Shown here: positions 11,346-25,800 of the stretch, in pieces
How the letters are laid out: every line of letters begins with the position of its first letter
Numbering within the stretch: the first letter of the stretch is position 1
Origin: Triops longicaudatus
Lineage: Eukaryota; Arthropoda; Branchiopoda; Notostraca; Triopsidae
DNA: 64,000 bases
Assembly (NCBI GenBank): GCA_022885665.1
Contig: JAGQDJ010000008.1
Location: 1 to 64,000, forward strand
Direction of reading: 5' to 3'
The notes under the pieces: model-generated
Databases searched by the model: none
What the model saw: the letters and a program-made list of their open reading frames with translations, nothing else
What the model was told of the DNA's origin: nothing
Position numbers and translations under genes: made by a program

Positions 11346-14300
11346 GCGCTTGCGCTTATTCTCTTTGTAAAGCTACGAGTCACGTAATCGAGGTTTAGGG
11401 TAAATTGCCATAAATTCGTGACAGTAAACTTATCTATTCTAATATTTATTACGTATCATCAACATATTTTAGAAAATGTAAGTGGTACATTTTCAGTAAG
11501 TGAATAAAACTGAAGTTTTAGAAAAGAGGCATGTTCACAAAAGAAGGTTTTAATGTGCCTTAAAGCACCTTAGATTAGGTTAAGTTATGCAAAGTATGAT
11601 AAGAACCTTTAAAATCACTAGTCTTCCCATGCACAAACAGACATTTTAAACGCCAACTGGTAAAATCCGACAACAATAGTTATGGAACATGGGGACGCTT
11701 CAATACACTTTAGTTTCTACTTATCCATAATATTTAAATTTTCTTATTTCTTTCGTTGAAGTTTGACAGCATATTTCCTTCCTACTGTACCTACATTTAT
11801 TTCTCCGTTTCATTATGTACACTTCTACTGTAACTTTTATTTTCTTAAATTTACTCGTCGTTCCTTTGGCTTACGTTACATTTTTCCTGTTTTCTTGTTT
11901 AGGTCTAAATGGGTGTTTATCCCAAATTGCTTCGCGTTTTTTTCCCCATTTTTTTTTTTGAATTCTTAGAGGGATTATTGTGACCTCGTGGTAAACAGCG
12001 CCATTTTGGCAGTGGTTCTGGATAAGGGAAGCTTGGCCACCATTTTTAAGCTGGAACAGCAGCGCACACTGTCAAAAAGACGCCATTTGCTCGGTCATTT
12101 ATTTGAGAGTAAATACGTGTGCTTATGATTGGCTCGGATGAGGTTATGAAGACCTGCCAGGTGTCGAGACAGCAAGAAATACCTGCGGTTTAAAAAAGGG
12201 CCTAGTTCAGCTTGTTGAGTTAGACGACGCCACGCCACGCCAGGGGACGACAACGTTGCCAATTTGGCGCGCGTCCTTGAGCTATGTCGAACTCAATATT
12301 AACTTCATATGGAATCCGGAATTAAACAAGCACAAGAGACACAACTCAACGAAAAAAAAAGGAATGAGATAAGAGGGAAACAAGATCCTTGGCACAGCTT
12401 AAAGGTATCACGTAATATTTTGACTAAGTCGCAAATATAGCTGCTATACAATGCTATATTAGCAGAACGAACTACTTTAGCTACATTTTCCCTACATTTC
12501 CTTCGTCAAGTGAAACACTGGATTTAATAAGTGCTTAAAGTCAAGTGTAAAACGAAGAATTTATATATTTCTAATGTGTTATTATCTACTGTCAGTTTTG
12601 AAAGAGAAAGGAACTATACTAATTGAATTATTAACATTTATTTTGGAAATCAAATGTTGATGTACGTATTTCGTAGAACATTGAAGGGACAGATTTAAAA
12701 GTAGATACAAAGCTCGTAAATATTTTAACTTTTTTGTCTTCTGAACGCAATAGTCATTAACTCTGAATTTACATAATATGCCTGCAGCGTGTAACATGAA
12801 GTAAAATCGTTGTGAAATCTCTTCTTTATAAACAAAAATCTGTCAACAGACGCAAGCTAAATGGATTTACGTTTTAACAGAAACAAAATTACGTGAATGT
12901 GAATAACAAGATGTGTAATATTATATAATACTCCATAACGTTGTGTTAAAACGAGCTAGTAGCTGACACTTCACGAGTTCCAAGTTTCTCTGTGCCACTG
13001 TTTATTTACTACTATCTGTACATTGTTGAAAATCGACTTCGAAAAATTCTGCTCTTAAACCTTGCTATACACACAAAAAAAAAAAAGACGAAAAATTCCG
13101 CTCTTGGTAGAAAAAAGCGGTTTGGGAAACATGTTTTTAAAAATTGGACGGATTTTGATTTATGCCGCACCGTTCTTCCCAAAATCGTGAAACCTCTTCG
13201 AAATAGTCTTCTTAGAAGTCCAAAGGGAGATTGGAGGAGGTATACACGGTATACAAGGACGAAAACTGGGTAACATGGTGACGAGTTTTGGCTCAAAATC
13301 CGTGGAATAGCACGCGAGGCGCGAGCTGACAGCACTTACGCACGTTGGTGGCGCTTGTGTCTGTCCCTTCAAACCCCTCAGAGCGCTTCCTGGCTCACAT
13401 TTGTGCGCAAATGTCCCCATACTTTAGGGTAACGACGGCTTTGACAACGGTAACAATGATTACTCTAAAGGAAGTTAATCACTTTCTCGCTCCGAGGCAC
13501 AATTTTTTGTCTTTAAATGCCAGAAACCATAAAAAATATTTTCCTTGCCTAAAGACATCTTAGAAATACTGAAGGGACAAAAAGTGTCCCCAGTACTCAT
13601 TTTACTGACATTTATACAAAAAGTGACATAAAATCGGGAGAAATCAATCCAAATTCGACCCAGAAACCGGGGTATGCAAGAAGTGTGTCAATAGACTTCG
13701 GGATTTATCTCAAATAGAGTTTCAGACACCACACTGTTTTACCTCGTTGGCATTAAGCTTTTGATTGGACATTTTAAATAAAGTTCGTACATTGCACAGA
13801 TGAAACTTGAACCAGAAAAGTCCGAATGGGTCTAATGACGGATCCTTAGTTCCCGTAAGCTTCACAAGATGTCGTTGGTGAATCTGCTAGGTTTAATCGG
13901 AACAAGTTTGCAATTCGATTTCATAACCTGTGATCTCTTCCGTTGCTGGTTGTGTGAGACCTACAAGTCCCGGCAGGGACCTCAAAGGTTTTCCTTTTCA
14001 ATAGAAGACAGGTGGATTAAAATAGAATTTTTTGTGTATTATTCGATATTACAAAGGTTTCTAAGCTGTTCTAAGGTCTATTCCTTCCACCCGAGATTTG
14101 TAAATTAGACAGAAAGGTGAGTGAAAGAGCTTACCGCCGATATAGTCTAATGAAACGGTCCAATTCTTCTTATAAAAAAAATCCCAAGTTTGTTTGGTCA
14201 AACGTCTGGTTGAACCTTTATAGAACCCTCGTATTTGAGTCCAATAATGCCAACTCTGAAAGCATTTGGTGACAGGCAGAGTGGTATTCCCTGTGGAAAC

Positions 14301-16339
14301 CTAATTACGGTGTGAAATTTCGCCACGTGCAGAACTTGGTCACCCAAAGAACCGGCGAAGCCTGGGGCAGTGTCGTGAGAGTTCACGTGCCAAGATTGCC
14401 AGTTTTAAGGCTTTCGGACCATGCACATTCGTGCTAGCTGACTCAACTCCCGGTAATGCTGTAAAGTTCAAGAAATATTGCTTTTCGCTTAGCCTTTGAA
14501 TAGCGCGACATACCTTAAGGAAGATTTCGTATTGCACAAGAAAAATATATTTTTGGATACTTGAAGACGATTTGCAGTTCCTGCTAGATCACTTCTTTAT
14601 GAACATAGCGACATAACATTATGGCACAGCAATTGATACATTTTTACGACTACGATAGTAACCATCAATCTAGAAAGGTACAAGATTTATTGGATCGAAC
14701 TTTTTCCAGAAAGTTTTAATTCTAGCAAACTGGTTTCTTGGGTGTGATTCGATTTTGTAAGAAACAGTTTTATTGCAAGAGTCGGAATAGTACCACTTGC
14801 TGGTATTATCGTCTTGTCACAGAAGCGCGTCATGGCTAACTGTTTTTAGCTTACCAGTGACAAAAGCTTGTTTCACGCCATATTATGTCTGTTAGGAGAA
14901 ATGACCAGGCCCATTATTCTACAAATATTTATCCGCAAATTGACGGGTTATAAATCAGAATCGTACACTCATAGATCTGAACGTAACAACATGGTGCTCT
15001 CATGACGTTCCTTTGTCGAGCCCTAAAACAAATAATAAATAAACAAGAAATAATAAATAATTTTTTTAAGAAAAAAAAAAATACATAGAAATAAGACTTT
15101 TTTTTCCAATTTTCGGCTTCTCGCGCTTTTGCTCCACTTCACCCTTAAAAAAGCTTGTAAATAAAGTATATTAATGAAACCCAAGCTATGTTTTGCCGAC
15201 ACGTGGGACCGTGAGAGCAAAGCAGGCATTTTGGGCTGAAAAAAGGAAGAATTTTAGCCTTTTTTGGGGGGTACGTGTTCCTAATCCTAAATATTTGCAG
15301 CATGTAGGATTTTTGTATTCGTGTTTTCTGTTAAGGTTGGGTCCATAAATCCAGGGAACTAAATGCAATCAGACATCGGAGGGGATAAGTTTGGAAAACC
15401 AGGCCTAGGCTAATTATAGGATAGCTACATGAGTCCTACGAACAAGAAGAACGGGATGGATGGATGTGTCGTGTAAACATGTGTGTATCTGTGTGTACGG
15501 GTGCGTGAGTTTCAAGTTTTAAAGAGAAACGAGGAAAAAGAAACCTGAGCAAACAACCTGGTGCTTCTTATTGCAGAGTTTTGTTTTTTACAATTTTCTT
15601 TCCGTAAAGGCTTTTAGGCAAATTTGCTTTCCTTTGGTTCGAGCTTTAAATAAGCAAGACCAGTGAACGAATAGGGGAAGTAGCTGACGTCTTCGACCTT
15701 TGACCTTTAATTTGACGGAAACCTGGCATGATAGCAATATGGATATCTTTATGGATAACAGGGAATGTGCCATGGGTTTATTGGGGTCACCAACCAGCTT
15801 AAGCCTGGCTTATACACCAACACCGAAAACGTGTCCCTAACCAAAATACTTTAAAAAAGGTTTTTAGCTAACAGTAACTACTGTTTCCTAGCGCTTTAAT
15901 GTTCTTGACGGTGTTGGCATTTTCAAGCGCGCTTTTGAGTCAGTTTTAATATGAAAAATATTAGCATTATGTACGTTTTATTTACCCATACATACTTACA
16001 ATTGTGTACAGCAAAACTTGGGTATAATGAACCTATTGTTGACTTTTTCTAAGCTTTTACCTATATCGTGAACTCTGTTTATTATAGCGGGGTATTAAGA
16101 GGGTTTGCGACAACGAGATTCTATTGAATAGATATTATGAGGAACCTCATTGTATAAATCTCTTCAATTCTTGTCTGGTGAATTGAGCTTTCTTTTATTT
16201 GTGACTACACTTGTAACACTGTACTGAATTCCAAGAAATTTAAAACTTAATCTTCGGTGTCTCACGCTTTCAAGTGAGTGTTAAAAGCAAACGTATTGGA
16301 AGATGGGTAATATAATTTCTAGAGTTTAGTATTAAAAAA

Positions 16340-16560
16340 GACGAAGAGGGTAAATTTATATTAAATAAAAATACAAATAAAATTAAAAGAATTAATAAAA
16401 TTCAAAATATAAATAGAATATAAAATGTAAATAAAATTGAAAATATATAAAAAATAAAATTAAAAAATATATATAAAAAATCAAAATAAATAAAATTAAA
16501 AATATATAAAAAATTAAATAAAATTAAAAATGCAAATAAAATATATTAAAAACGAAGCAA
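16340..16560. repeat. A/T low-complexity tract (AAATAAAATTAAAAATATATA type)
   Basis: About 220 bases almost wholly of A and T, built from irregular copies of AAATAAAATT and AAAAATATATAAAAA. No coding or RNA gene features. Confidence 0.85.
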
Positions 16561-19500
16561 TGGATTGTAATAAATTTATCCTTGAAATTTCCGCGTGATT
16601 TTGCGTTGGTTTCTAAAAGCATTTAGGCCTAAAATGTAAGTTGCTTGGAAATTCGCCAGAAGTTTAAATTTGGGCCACAAACTGTGCGTTGATTCGTCAG
16701 CTTTCAATGACTCTTGACACAAGAGGTCGTTCAAAAGGCGTTGGCAAATGCCGTGACGAGAAGCCAAGAAAGCCGCTTGAGAATACCGAGAAAGTCACAT
16801 CTAACATAGTTGTACACAACACTGGGAAAAAAAACTGGAAAAATGAGATTTTTAAAGAAGCTACGAATGAATGTTAAGGATCTTAGGGTGAATCAAAGTT
16901 CAAGTTACACTAACGTTACAACTGGGTGTAGTGTTACAGAGTCAAGGATGCAACCCTTTGCGCAATAATTAGGGTCACATGTTGAACATGAGTAATTGAA
17001 TTGTTGTTACTCGTAATAAATCATGGTTTAAGAATACATCTGTCTTGCTTGGACCCCTGGCGTTCAGTAAAGTACAAGCTTGATCTTTTTAAAGAATACT
17101 GCAAATTGACAGAAAAATTATAGTTTATCGGCTTTAAACAATGCAAAAAACAGATACTGGTCGTGAATGAGGTGAATTGAAACAGTTTAAGGCTATTAAC
17201 AGTTTCCTCCCGTTACAAGAAATCAATGAGTAGTGAGCCTTTGTTACTCATTTTAACGAGAGTGTTTGGAAAAAAGGGAAAATCAAGTTTAATATAACTT
17301 TATGGAGGAATCGTATGTTTCATGTCGCGAACGATTTTTCAAAAATCGTTGAGAATGTAATCGCAATGTCTTGGCGCTAACGTTTTGAAGCGTAATATGT
17401 AAGCAAAATTGTCAAAAATCCGACAAAAATTATTATTCAATTTGCTGTAAAAATTCAAGCCTCACATTTCAGATTTTTTGTTTTGAAAAAGCTTATTAAG
17501 AAAGCTCATTAAAAAAGCCACGTTATTTAATTATTAAATAATTATTTTAAAGTACTGTAGATTCTCTGAAGTGAGGACAAAACAAAGACGTTTAGGAAAT
17601 ACCAGCTTTGAAAATTCTCTATTGTCCATCTGTAAAGCACATCGTCGATTTTTTTTTATAAAATGTTACTTAAAATTGCTAAAATGTAGTAAAATTTTGA
17701 TGAAAAAATTGGAAACTGGGTTTAACGTGAATTTAAGTTCCCTTAAACTAATATCCTGGCGACGAGTACAACTCGAAACCTTTAGTTAGTTTGGACTTAC
17801 TGCTAAGGAATTTCTACAGGTGGTAACTGCATTTGTAATAGTCGAGTTTGTGTACTGTTTTCTCTAAAAAAAAATTCTTTTAACATCTCTAATGAACATT
17901 TAACGCCACGAAGGACTAATGTCCGATTTTTTCTGAAAAACCATAATTGGAGGCGCTTTAAATAATTTATTGTTGAAACTATTTTAATTTTTTTACAATT
18001 TACACTAGTGTATTCACACGCTAACTTTACTGTCGAGAGCGTTTGACCAAAATTATTGAAATATTTTTGAAAAATTGCCTAAACCAAACGTGATTGGTCG
18101 GTAGGCGCCATAAACGCTAAAACAAAAATATTCGAAGCCATTAGGATTGTATCGTACGCTTTCTTTAGTTCTTACGGACATTTTGAATGAAAATCGAAGT
18201 TCGCTGAGTGTTTTTCCTGCGAAATAAAATAACAGCAAAATCTTCATAACTGAATAGCTAATCTATGGCCTTCAAAATCGAAGAATAAAAGTGGACACCA
18301 TTTAAATTTTTGAAACCTAACAAGGCAAGTATGTGGGGGTCTGGGGGGGGGGGCAGAAGTGTGCGAAACTGACATGGCTGAATCATCAGTCTCCCAAGTT
18401 GCCAGGCCAGGCTTTTTTGCCCGTCTGCGAAGCCACGTTTACAGTGGCGAACGCTGCAGACGCAAAGCGATTTTTTGAAGAACTCGAGAAGATACGAAAC
18501 GTCCTGCTGGCTATGAAGACTTGAAAAAGGAAGAGCTGCCCCGCTGAGGAGCCTCCCCAGAACTAAAGATAACTACCTGGGAATTCCAGCACGATAATTT
18601 AGATTCATTTAGGAGAAAACGAACCAACTTGCTCCCAAGGTAATAAGACCCCGACTTTTTTTTTTTGTCTTCTTGTAGCAGCAAAAAGAAAAGCCCCAGG
18701 AATTTTTGTTGTGACAACCTCCCTCATAAACCGTGGCAGTAATAAATCTCCGTAAACTCAGTTTTGGGTAAATGGGTGTACACTGTTCGGTTTGGGGAGA
18801 AAAAAGGTTAATAAAAAAAATAAGAGAAGGGGCCTGTTTACGTTGAAACCCCAACTTCCGGCAACCCTCAGAAGCGGTGAAAAGGAAGTCAAAAGCTGGG
18901 ACAATAAAAAGTCAATTTTACATGGTCAGCATTGTAGTATATAAACCCTTATGTACTCTCCGAAGGTATGTAAGAAGAATGGTTCACGGTTCGGAGATGA
19001 AGGTAAAAGCCGAGAGATAGGAATCCGGCCAAAAGTTGTGCTTCTGGCCTCTTTTCCCGCTCTGGACTATTTCGCTGCCAAACTTTCTTCAATGTGCACC
19101 AGCAAAACTTGTCGGTCCACCCTAGCTTATTTAAGAAGACTCTATCAACACCCGATTTATTAAAAAAAAATGCCAAATTCTTCGAAAAGTCAATCACGAA
19201 GACTTATTGTCAAATTAGCTCGATTTTTAGTTTTTCCTTCTTTCCCTTTCATTTCGCCACACATGGCGCGACAGGATTACATTTTGATTCAAACCTTTGT
19301 AACACCAATATACTGACGATTAGCGATTAATTTCGAATAGTTTAAAACGTCACAAAATGCTTCAATGCAAAATGCTACGAGGGTTCATGTAAAGATTAAC
19401 CCTCGCAAATCACATGGTTTTAACTTTCCTGGCTGTCAGTTTTCGCCTTCAACCTACGATTGAGAAAGCACTGAGTCCACTCATAGAATTATCTGATTTT

Positions 19501-20302
19501 TATTCCTTTGACTTGAGTTTTGTATAAAAGGTACACATGAATATCGTGATTTCATTTTTTGAGAATTTTTAGATTTTTATTTTCGAATTTATTCTCGCAA
19601 AATGCTGTCATGTTTCTACTCAGCAATAACCATGTGTAATTGTACGTATTGTTCAAGAAGTGTTCACTGTTCTATTTTACGGCTTCCCTCAAGCGCTGCA
19701 CCACAGCATCGCATGTCATCTCTATTGCAGCTTCCTGCTGACAGCTTTGTCATGGGCGTGTACCAGCATTGACATCCTTTGATTCACCCAATCTTTTACA
19801 GTCGGTTAGAATTGCTGTGGCTCGGTGTCCAGTGTCTGTATAGCAAGGGATTATCATGTTGAGAGCCTGTGTCAAGTTTGTGTAACAAACACCACGCTGG
19901 ACACCCAACCTTGCATGGTATTTTAGGGTGAGCCACTTCCACATCAGTGTAATTAGGTCATAGCAATGTCAATCAACGTTCAAACTCGGCTGCTTTCCTT
20001 AAAAAAAAAGAGAAAAATAAGCTGTTGGTTGAGCCATATAAGACCCAGAAGCCAACCGGAAAGTTGATGGTCAAAAATTTCGAGGCAAAACCCACACTCG
20101 CCTATAATGAGTTAACCAAAAACCTTCTCCAACTTTGCCAGGTTCTCTTGCCTTTGCTGTGGTGTGGGCTTCTTAAATAAGCACTCTGAAAGTAAGAGTT
20201 GGATGGATTAATAGACACATATTGGGGGATGCATTTAACATCTCCAGCGCTAAAGTGAAATCCTGGTTGCCCATTATCCTGACACCAGGGGCAAAATTTC
20301 AC

Positions 20303-20359
20303 TCAGCTGAACTCGACTTGTATTCATTCTACCTTGATGTAATTTTTTAAAAAATAACA

Positions 20360-20417
<58 letters not shown>

Positions 20418-20533
20418 TAACAATAAATTTTATCTAGCTGAACTCGACTTCTATTCGTTTTACATTGATTGAATTGGGGATTTCTTTAAAAATAACAACA
20501 GTAATAATAAATATAAAAATAAATTTTATGGAT
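20303..20533. repeat. Imperfect direct repeat containing an (AAT)n microsatellite
   Basis: The segment from AGCTGAACTCGACTTGTATT (near 20,305) recurs as AGCTGAACTCGACTTCTATT (near 20,438). Each is followed by a related TTGAT/AATAACAGTAATAAT tail. Copy one carries a pure (AAT)n run at about 20,361-20,413; copy two has only a few units. This is a local duplication followed by microsatellite growth in one copy. Confidence 0.75.
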
Positions 20534-22028
20534 TAATTTTTTAGTTACAATTTTAATAAAAAATATAATTTTTCTCAATGCAATAAAGCTAGACCAAGCT
20601 TGGCTTGGAGATTCTAGAATTTAGTTCAACCCATTAAGTTATTTTGCCTTAAATTCGATAGATTCACTGGATTTAAGAAAGACTCATTTTCTGTATAGCA
20701 CAGAACCAGCCTTACAACTCTGGACCAAGTTTTCTGAACTTTTAATGAAACAATCTGAAATACCGAACGGCAATAAACTTTCTTGCTAAATTTGTTTTTC
20801 TTTCTTATTTCAGTGCAAATTACCCCAAGTTTGGTAAAAATCTTTCGGATCTCGGTAACGGAAGCCATTTCAAGAAAAACAGAAAATCAAAGGTTTTAAA
20901 ATTTGGTTGCAGAATTGTAATTACAATGTAATTAATTCAATTTAATTACGTTCAAAACTTTATACCAGGAACTTGGGAATAAATTCCAACAGTTTTCCAA
21001 AATTCCCTTGATCCGTTTAACCTACAATTCCTTTTTCTTTCAGAAAGTTACAGCGAAAAACTTTAGTTACGTACTGCTGTTTTTACTTACTACTCGTTTA
21101 TTTCAGTGAATGACTCCTTTAGATGACTTCTAACTTACTTTTGTAGACTTGTAATTTAACTTTGTATTAAATATTAACTTTAGCTCTTAAAAGGCTCTAA
21201 ACGGTTTGAATTAGTTCTAACATTGAAGTTCTATTATTAAATCGAAGAGTTCCAATTTAAAAGAGACTGAAATTGTGTTCAGTCCTGAAAAATAGGTCGG
21301 AATTTGATTTCGAACTGACTTTTACTTTCCTTGAACTTGTCCAGGGCCTGTGGCTCCTGGCCACCCTACTTAAAAACCCCCTGGTGGGAAAGAGCGGGGC
21401 TTTAAAGGCCTTAACAACCCATTACGCCGAAACGTCGACTTACGTCTCAATTGCCAGTCGCAAAATGTGTCGCTTTTCAGCCTTTGAGAGAGGAAGGCAA
21501 AGGTAAAAAGATGGATAGTCGCTTTTCTTTTTCATCGCCCGCGTAAAGGTTTGTTTGTACGCGGGCCGGGGCTAAAGAATTTAAATTTGGGGTGACTGAC
21601 AGTTGGGGGGAGGGGGGTAAACGTTGCTTGCGTAGCCTTTTGCGCTCTTAAAGTCTTCTTCGGCAAGGCCAAAAAATACGGCTTCTTGGGTGGTAGCTCT
21701 TAAGCAAACAGATGCAAACCAGCTCCTCCCTACCCTCCTTTACAGAAAACCTGTCATCAACCCCCCACCCACCCCTGGCCTCTTTCGAATGTCTTTGGAA
21801 AAAGGACAGTCAAAATCGACGGAAACATGGAAGTGATGAAAGCTATATATCCGTAAGAACCGAATCCGCGTAAAGCGACTCCCCCCTTTGAGTTACATAG
21901 AGCTAGTTCGTTTTAGCCCGCGTAAAGCGAATTTCTCCATGGGAGCAAAAATGTTTCAAAGGTTTTCGAGTGTGAATTAAGCCTTAAGATGCCGAGAAGG
22001 TTCTGGGCCTACTAGGGGGGGGGGGGGG

Positions 22029-22157
22029 NNNNNNNNNNNNNNNNNNNNNNNNNNNNNNNNNNNNNNNNNNNNNNNNNNNNNNNNNNNNNNNNNNNNNNNN
22101 NNNNNNNNNNNNNNNNNNNNNNNNNNNNNNNNNNNNNNNNNNNNNNNNNNNNNNNNN
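22029..22157. other. Assembly gap (Ns)
   Basis: 129 undetermined bases, flanked on the left by a run of 14 G (22015-22028) and on the right by a run of 18 T (22158-22175). Homopolymers on both sides explain why sequencing failed. Nothing can be said about the missing sequence or its true length. Confidence 0.98.
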
Positions 22158-22815
22158 TTTTTTTTTTTTTTTTTTGTCTTTCCGTGGACTGTTTAGCATG
22201 CGCCGATGAGGAAAACGAGCGAAACAAGACAGTCGAGAACGAGACCGAAAAGGAGCCCGGGCGAGTAGGAGTAGCTTGGACAGGGCGGAGTTTCGGAATA
22301 CTAAGTCAGGAGTGAAGTGAGCACAGAGCGGCAGTCGAACAGTGGAAGTCAGCATGCGTGAGTAGCAAGAACGCAAGGCGACCATGTTTCAGTCGCCGCT
22401 TAGCATGTCATCCAATGGGTAGTTAAGTTGTGCCACTACTTGCTTACAAGAAAAATCAACGACCAAGCGAATTTATCCCCATTTCACCCTTTCTTATCCT
22501 CTCAACCTACGCTGGTGTTTTTGGAAAAAATAATGGTTCTTGCCGAGTCCATTCAGTGCATTGTTGCCATCTGATTACTGTGGGATGGTTATGAGCGATT
22601 TTCCAACGAAATCTTACGACACTCGCCCTTTTAGAAGGATCTTTTGGGGATTTTGTTGCTCGACAAGTTTTGGGGGGTAAAACCAAAAAAAAAAAGAAAA
22701 TAAAGATTGAGGATAACTCGGACAGTCCATGTGAGCCGCCTGTGTGGTGTGTTTTTTGTTGAAGTACTGTGTTCTAACGAAAAAAGGAGGGCAACTTTGC
22801 GTTCATCCATGCAGC

Positions 22816-25800
22816 ATGAGGAAACCTTGGATCTACCCCGCGCTTCCACCGCCTCTGCCACGGCTACGAGGTCGGGACGCCTGGCTCCTGTGGTTCGTCT
22901 TGATTCTACAGCTGTGCGGCATGGTTCCTTGGCCGGGTTCCCCGGCTGGAGTCGCGGGCTCGAGCGTGCTGCGAGCGGCGACCACGGCCCCGTGTTCGGC
23001 TGCGACCAACAGTCCCTTCGCGCTGCATGAACTGGACGCCGGCTCGCGCGCTTACCTCGCCCCGGTGGTGTTCGAAGGTAAAGCCCGGTCCAAGAGTGAG
23101 GTCCACCGCGGGATTTATCGTGTGACTTTCGAAGTCGTCACGCCCTTGAAAGGGCAGCTGACGGTGGGCAGTCCCGTCCGGTTAGAGTTTTTGGCCGTGG
23201 CTAGTCCCGGCAAAAGTGACATTTCTTCAACTTCGCAGCAGCAGGTGGTTTCAGCCACCAGAAACAACCACAGTATTAGTTCCTCTTCTGTCGTCAGTGG
23301 CACTGCCGTGACAACGCTCACCGCAGGCGGGCGCAAGGGCAGCCGGGGCAGCCAGCGTCCCACACCTGGCACGCTTGGTCGGACGAAAACGCGACACGAG
23401 CTGAGCAATCAGCGCCGGAGTCGCGGCAGTGTACAGGCCAAACCCTGTTTAATGGGAGCCGATGTGCGGACAGGACGAAAGTACCTTGTGTTTGCTACCG
23501 AATGGGGGCCACGGAACCTTACAGCCACCAGTCCACCCCTGGTGGCCACCAAAAAACTGATCCGTGACGTCAAGAGCTCCATTTGCAAAAAATGTGGTAA
23601 GTCAAAATAAACGCCAAAAATAAGTTTGCTGTCACATTTGCTTGTAAAAAAAAAGTTACCTGGCACTTAAAGTGTCTCTAAGTCGCTAGTAATCGGTTTA
23701 ACCAAGGATGAAAAGCTCTGATCTACGAGGAAATAGTCGTTCAACACAAGGCGTTTTTACATAGGAAGTCCGTTACATCACAGTGATATAAAGGTTTGCT
23801 ATCGAATAAGTCTCAATTACCTCAATGTACGACGTTTCTAAAAATATTTGCCGAATATTGATAAAATCTAAACACCCGTAACTTACGTGCGTAGAACTCA
23901 CAGGGGAAGACGTGGGTAAACCTTGTTTCACTCTACACGCAAGTTGCGTGTTTCTAGACTCGGTAGGCTTTTTCAGTGTTAGATCTGCAAAACAATGACT
24001 TTCTCACGAAAAAAAAAATGGACAAATTCCAGGCTTGTGAAAAGAATGCGAGGTGATGAAGCTTCCCAGTCTTGGTACGCTAATTAAGCATGGCTTTTAA
24101 AGCTTTGTCCCATGAAAGCTTAAAAAAGAAAATAGCTCATTTTTTTACGACTGAGAATTGTCTAAAAGGGACCTACAATGTCACAAGAATGGAAATTGAC
24201 TCAGCTCAGGTGGCTTTGTCAAGGATGTTCTTCTTCTTTTTTTTTTGCGGGGTGGGGTGGTGGGCCGCGAGACCCAATGGGACGGCTAGTTGAGATACCT
24301 AAAAGTAGTTCCCACTGCGCTAAAAGTGTGACGTAAAAAGGTTATGAACGTAAAAACCACCCGTGGTCTTTTTTACGTTTTGGCTTTTTTTTTCGAAACG
24401 TGTGAATCCTTTTTGGCGTGATCGCTTTCTGCGACATGCGTCCGTGCGCCACGGCGGGGTGTTTGGGTTGTAACAAGCTTCTTTTCCAAGGCGGAAAGGG
24501 AAAAGAACCCGTTTTTCAAGCACGGTCTGCAACGAACCAAGCTGTGGGCTAAACTTAGCTCGGTTGGAAGGACCTATACTGTAGAGCGGGAGGGGGAGGG
24601 GGGCCGCGCAAAGGCGTCTCCCTGTCTCACGTGGTACTTAATTACTGTGTTTGTCATCACCCACACATGGAGAACGCATCTCAACTCTCTTCCTTTCTCC
24701 CTCTCTTCCAGCCCCAAAGGGTCTTTTCTGGCAAAGCCGTACAGCTTTTCAAAGAGCTGCCCAATTTTGCCGGCCCGGCGTTGTATGTACACAACTCATT
24801 GATGAAAATCTGCTGCAGGCCTTTCTGTCCTTCATTCAAATCAAACATCGTCATATCATAGACTCCCTTAGAGGCTGAGAAGAGGCCAAGCACAGAAAGC
24901 GGGCGAAGCACGAAGAAAATCTAAGCGGATTTTCGCCAAGGAGGCGGAGCCCAAAGATGACATGTAAAGAAGGAAGCTTCAGATCTTTGCGGATGAGTGC
25001 TGGAAATAGCTTTTCTATCCCCGCGACCGCAGTCAGTGGCTGTCAACATGGTCCATCAAAATTGAGGCTGGAGACAAGCATCTCAGCCTCTCTGAAATCA
25101 TTTTCAGCCGTTTTTCTCCCTCCACCCTCGGAACTTAACGCAGAACGACAGTGTTCTAACAGGGAAGCTGGCTTCTCGGAGAAATACCACTCAGCGCCAA
25201 AGAAGCGTTGTATTTTTAGTTGCAAGTTCCTCATGGGCGCTCAAATCGAGAGCTTTAGCGCTTCAATCTCAGCCAGCGCTTTTTGGTCTGTAGCGCTCTA
25301 GTGTTTATATTGCCCGGAAGAGGGATAAATACGAGGTCCGGGGGGTTTTAAGTTGAACGGCAAACAGGGCAACAAAAAGTATTTAGAGACGAGTTTTAAA
25401 TACACCAGACTTGGGAAACATACTTCACTTGACACCTTCCCATCTTTTTCCAGCACGGCAAATCCCCGCTGTTCAAATCTCGTGTAATTCCTGTTACAAC
25501 GCGAGATTTGAGTGTACTTTAAACATGTCGCGAATGTCTTGGCCTCCCTGGGGGACCTGATGGTGATAAAGCGTACGCGATAACCACCAAGTAAAAACGA
25601 GAGCAAAATTAAAAATCCCTTCGAACTAAGCACAATTAAAAAACAAAACAAAGACAAACACAAAGACAAGTGGAGAAAATATATTTACACTAGTAAAACA
25701 GCAAGAAAACGGAACGAAAAGTGAAATGAATAAGGAACAGAAGTAAGCGTAGCAAGGAAAGTATATGAGAGGCAAATTGGACTTCTCCAGCAAGAAATAA

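Larger units (their letters stand above)
10451..22815. other. Long intergenic region with no recognised gene
   Basis: About 12 kb between the tentative peptide gene and vein. It holds GC-rich patches (10.5-11.1, 12.0-12.3, 13.2-13.4, 21.3-22.0 kb), a MITE relic, several simple repeats and an assembly gap. Open frames here are short, often open on both strands in GC-rich stretches, and lack family similarity or paired splice sites. It may include distal regulatory DNA of vein, but nothing in the sequence proves that. Confidence 0.45.

Noticed and set aside
13012..13420. Overlapping minus- and plus-strand frames near 13 kb
   Set aside because: No family content, no coherent splice sites; frames open on both strands.
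18394..18524. Possible terminal exon (LPGQAFLPVCEATFTVANAA...) after an AG
   Set aside because: No upstream partner exon in phase and no family similarity; the only support is a reasonable-looking composition.
20102..20302. Minus-strand frame that might be a transposase fragment (CPWCQDNGQPGFHFSAG)
   Set aside because: No catalytic motif, no terminal repeats, and only 66 codons long.
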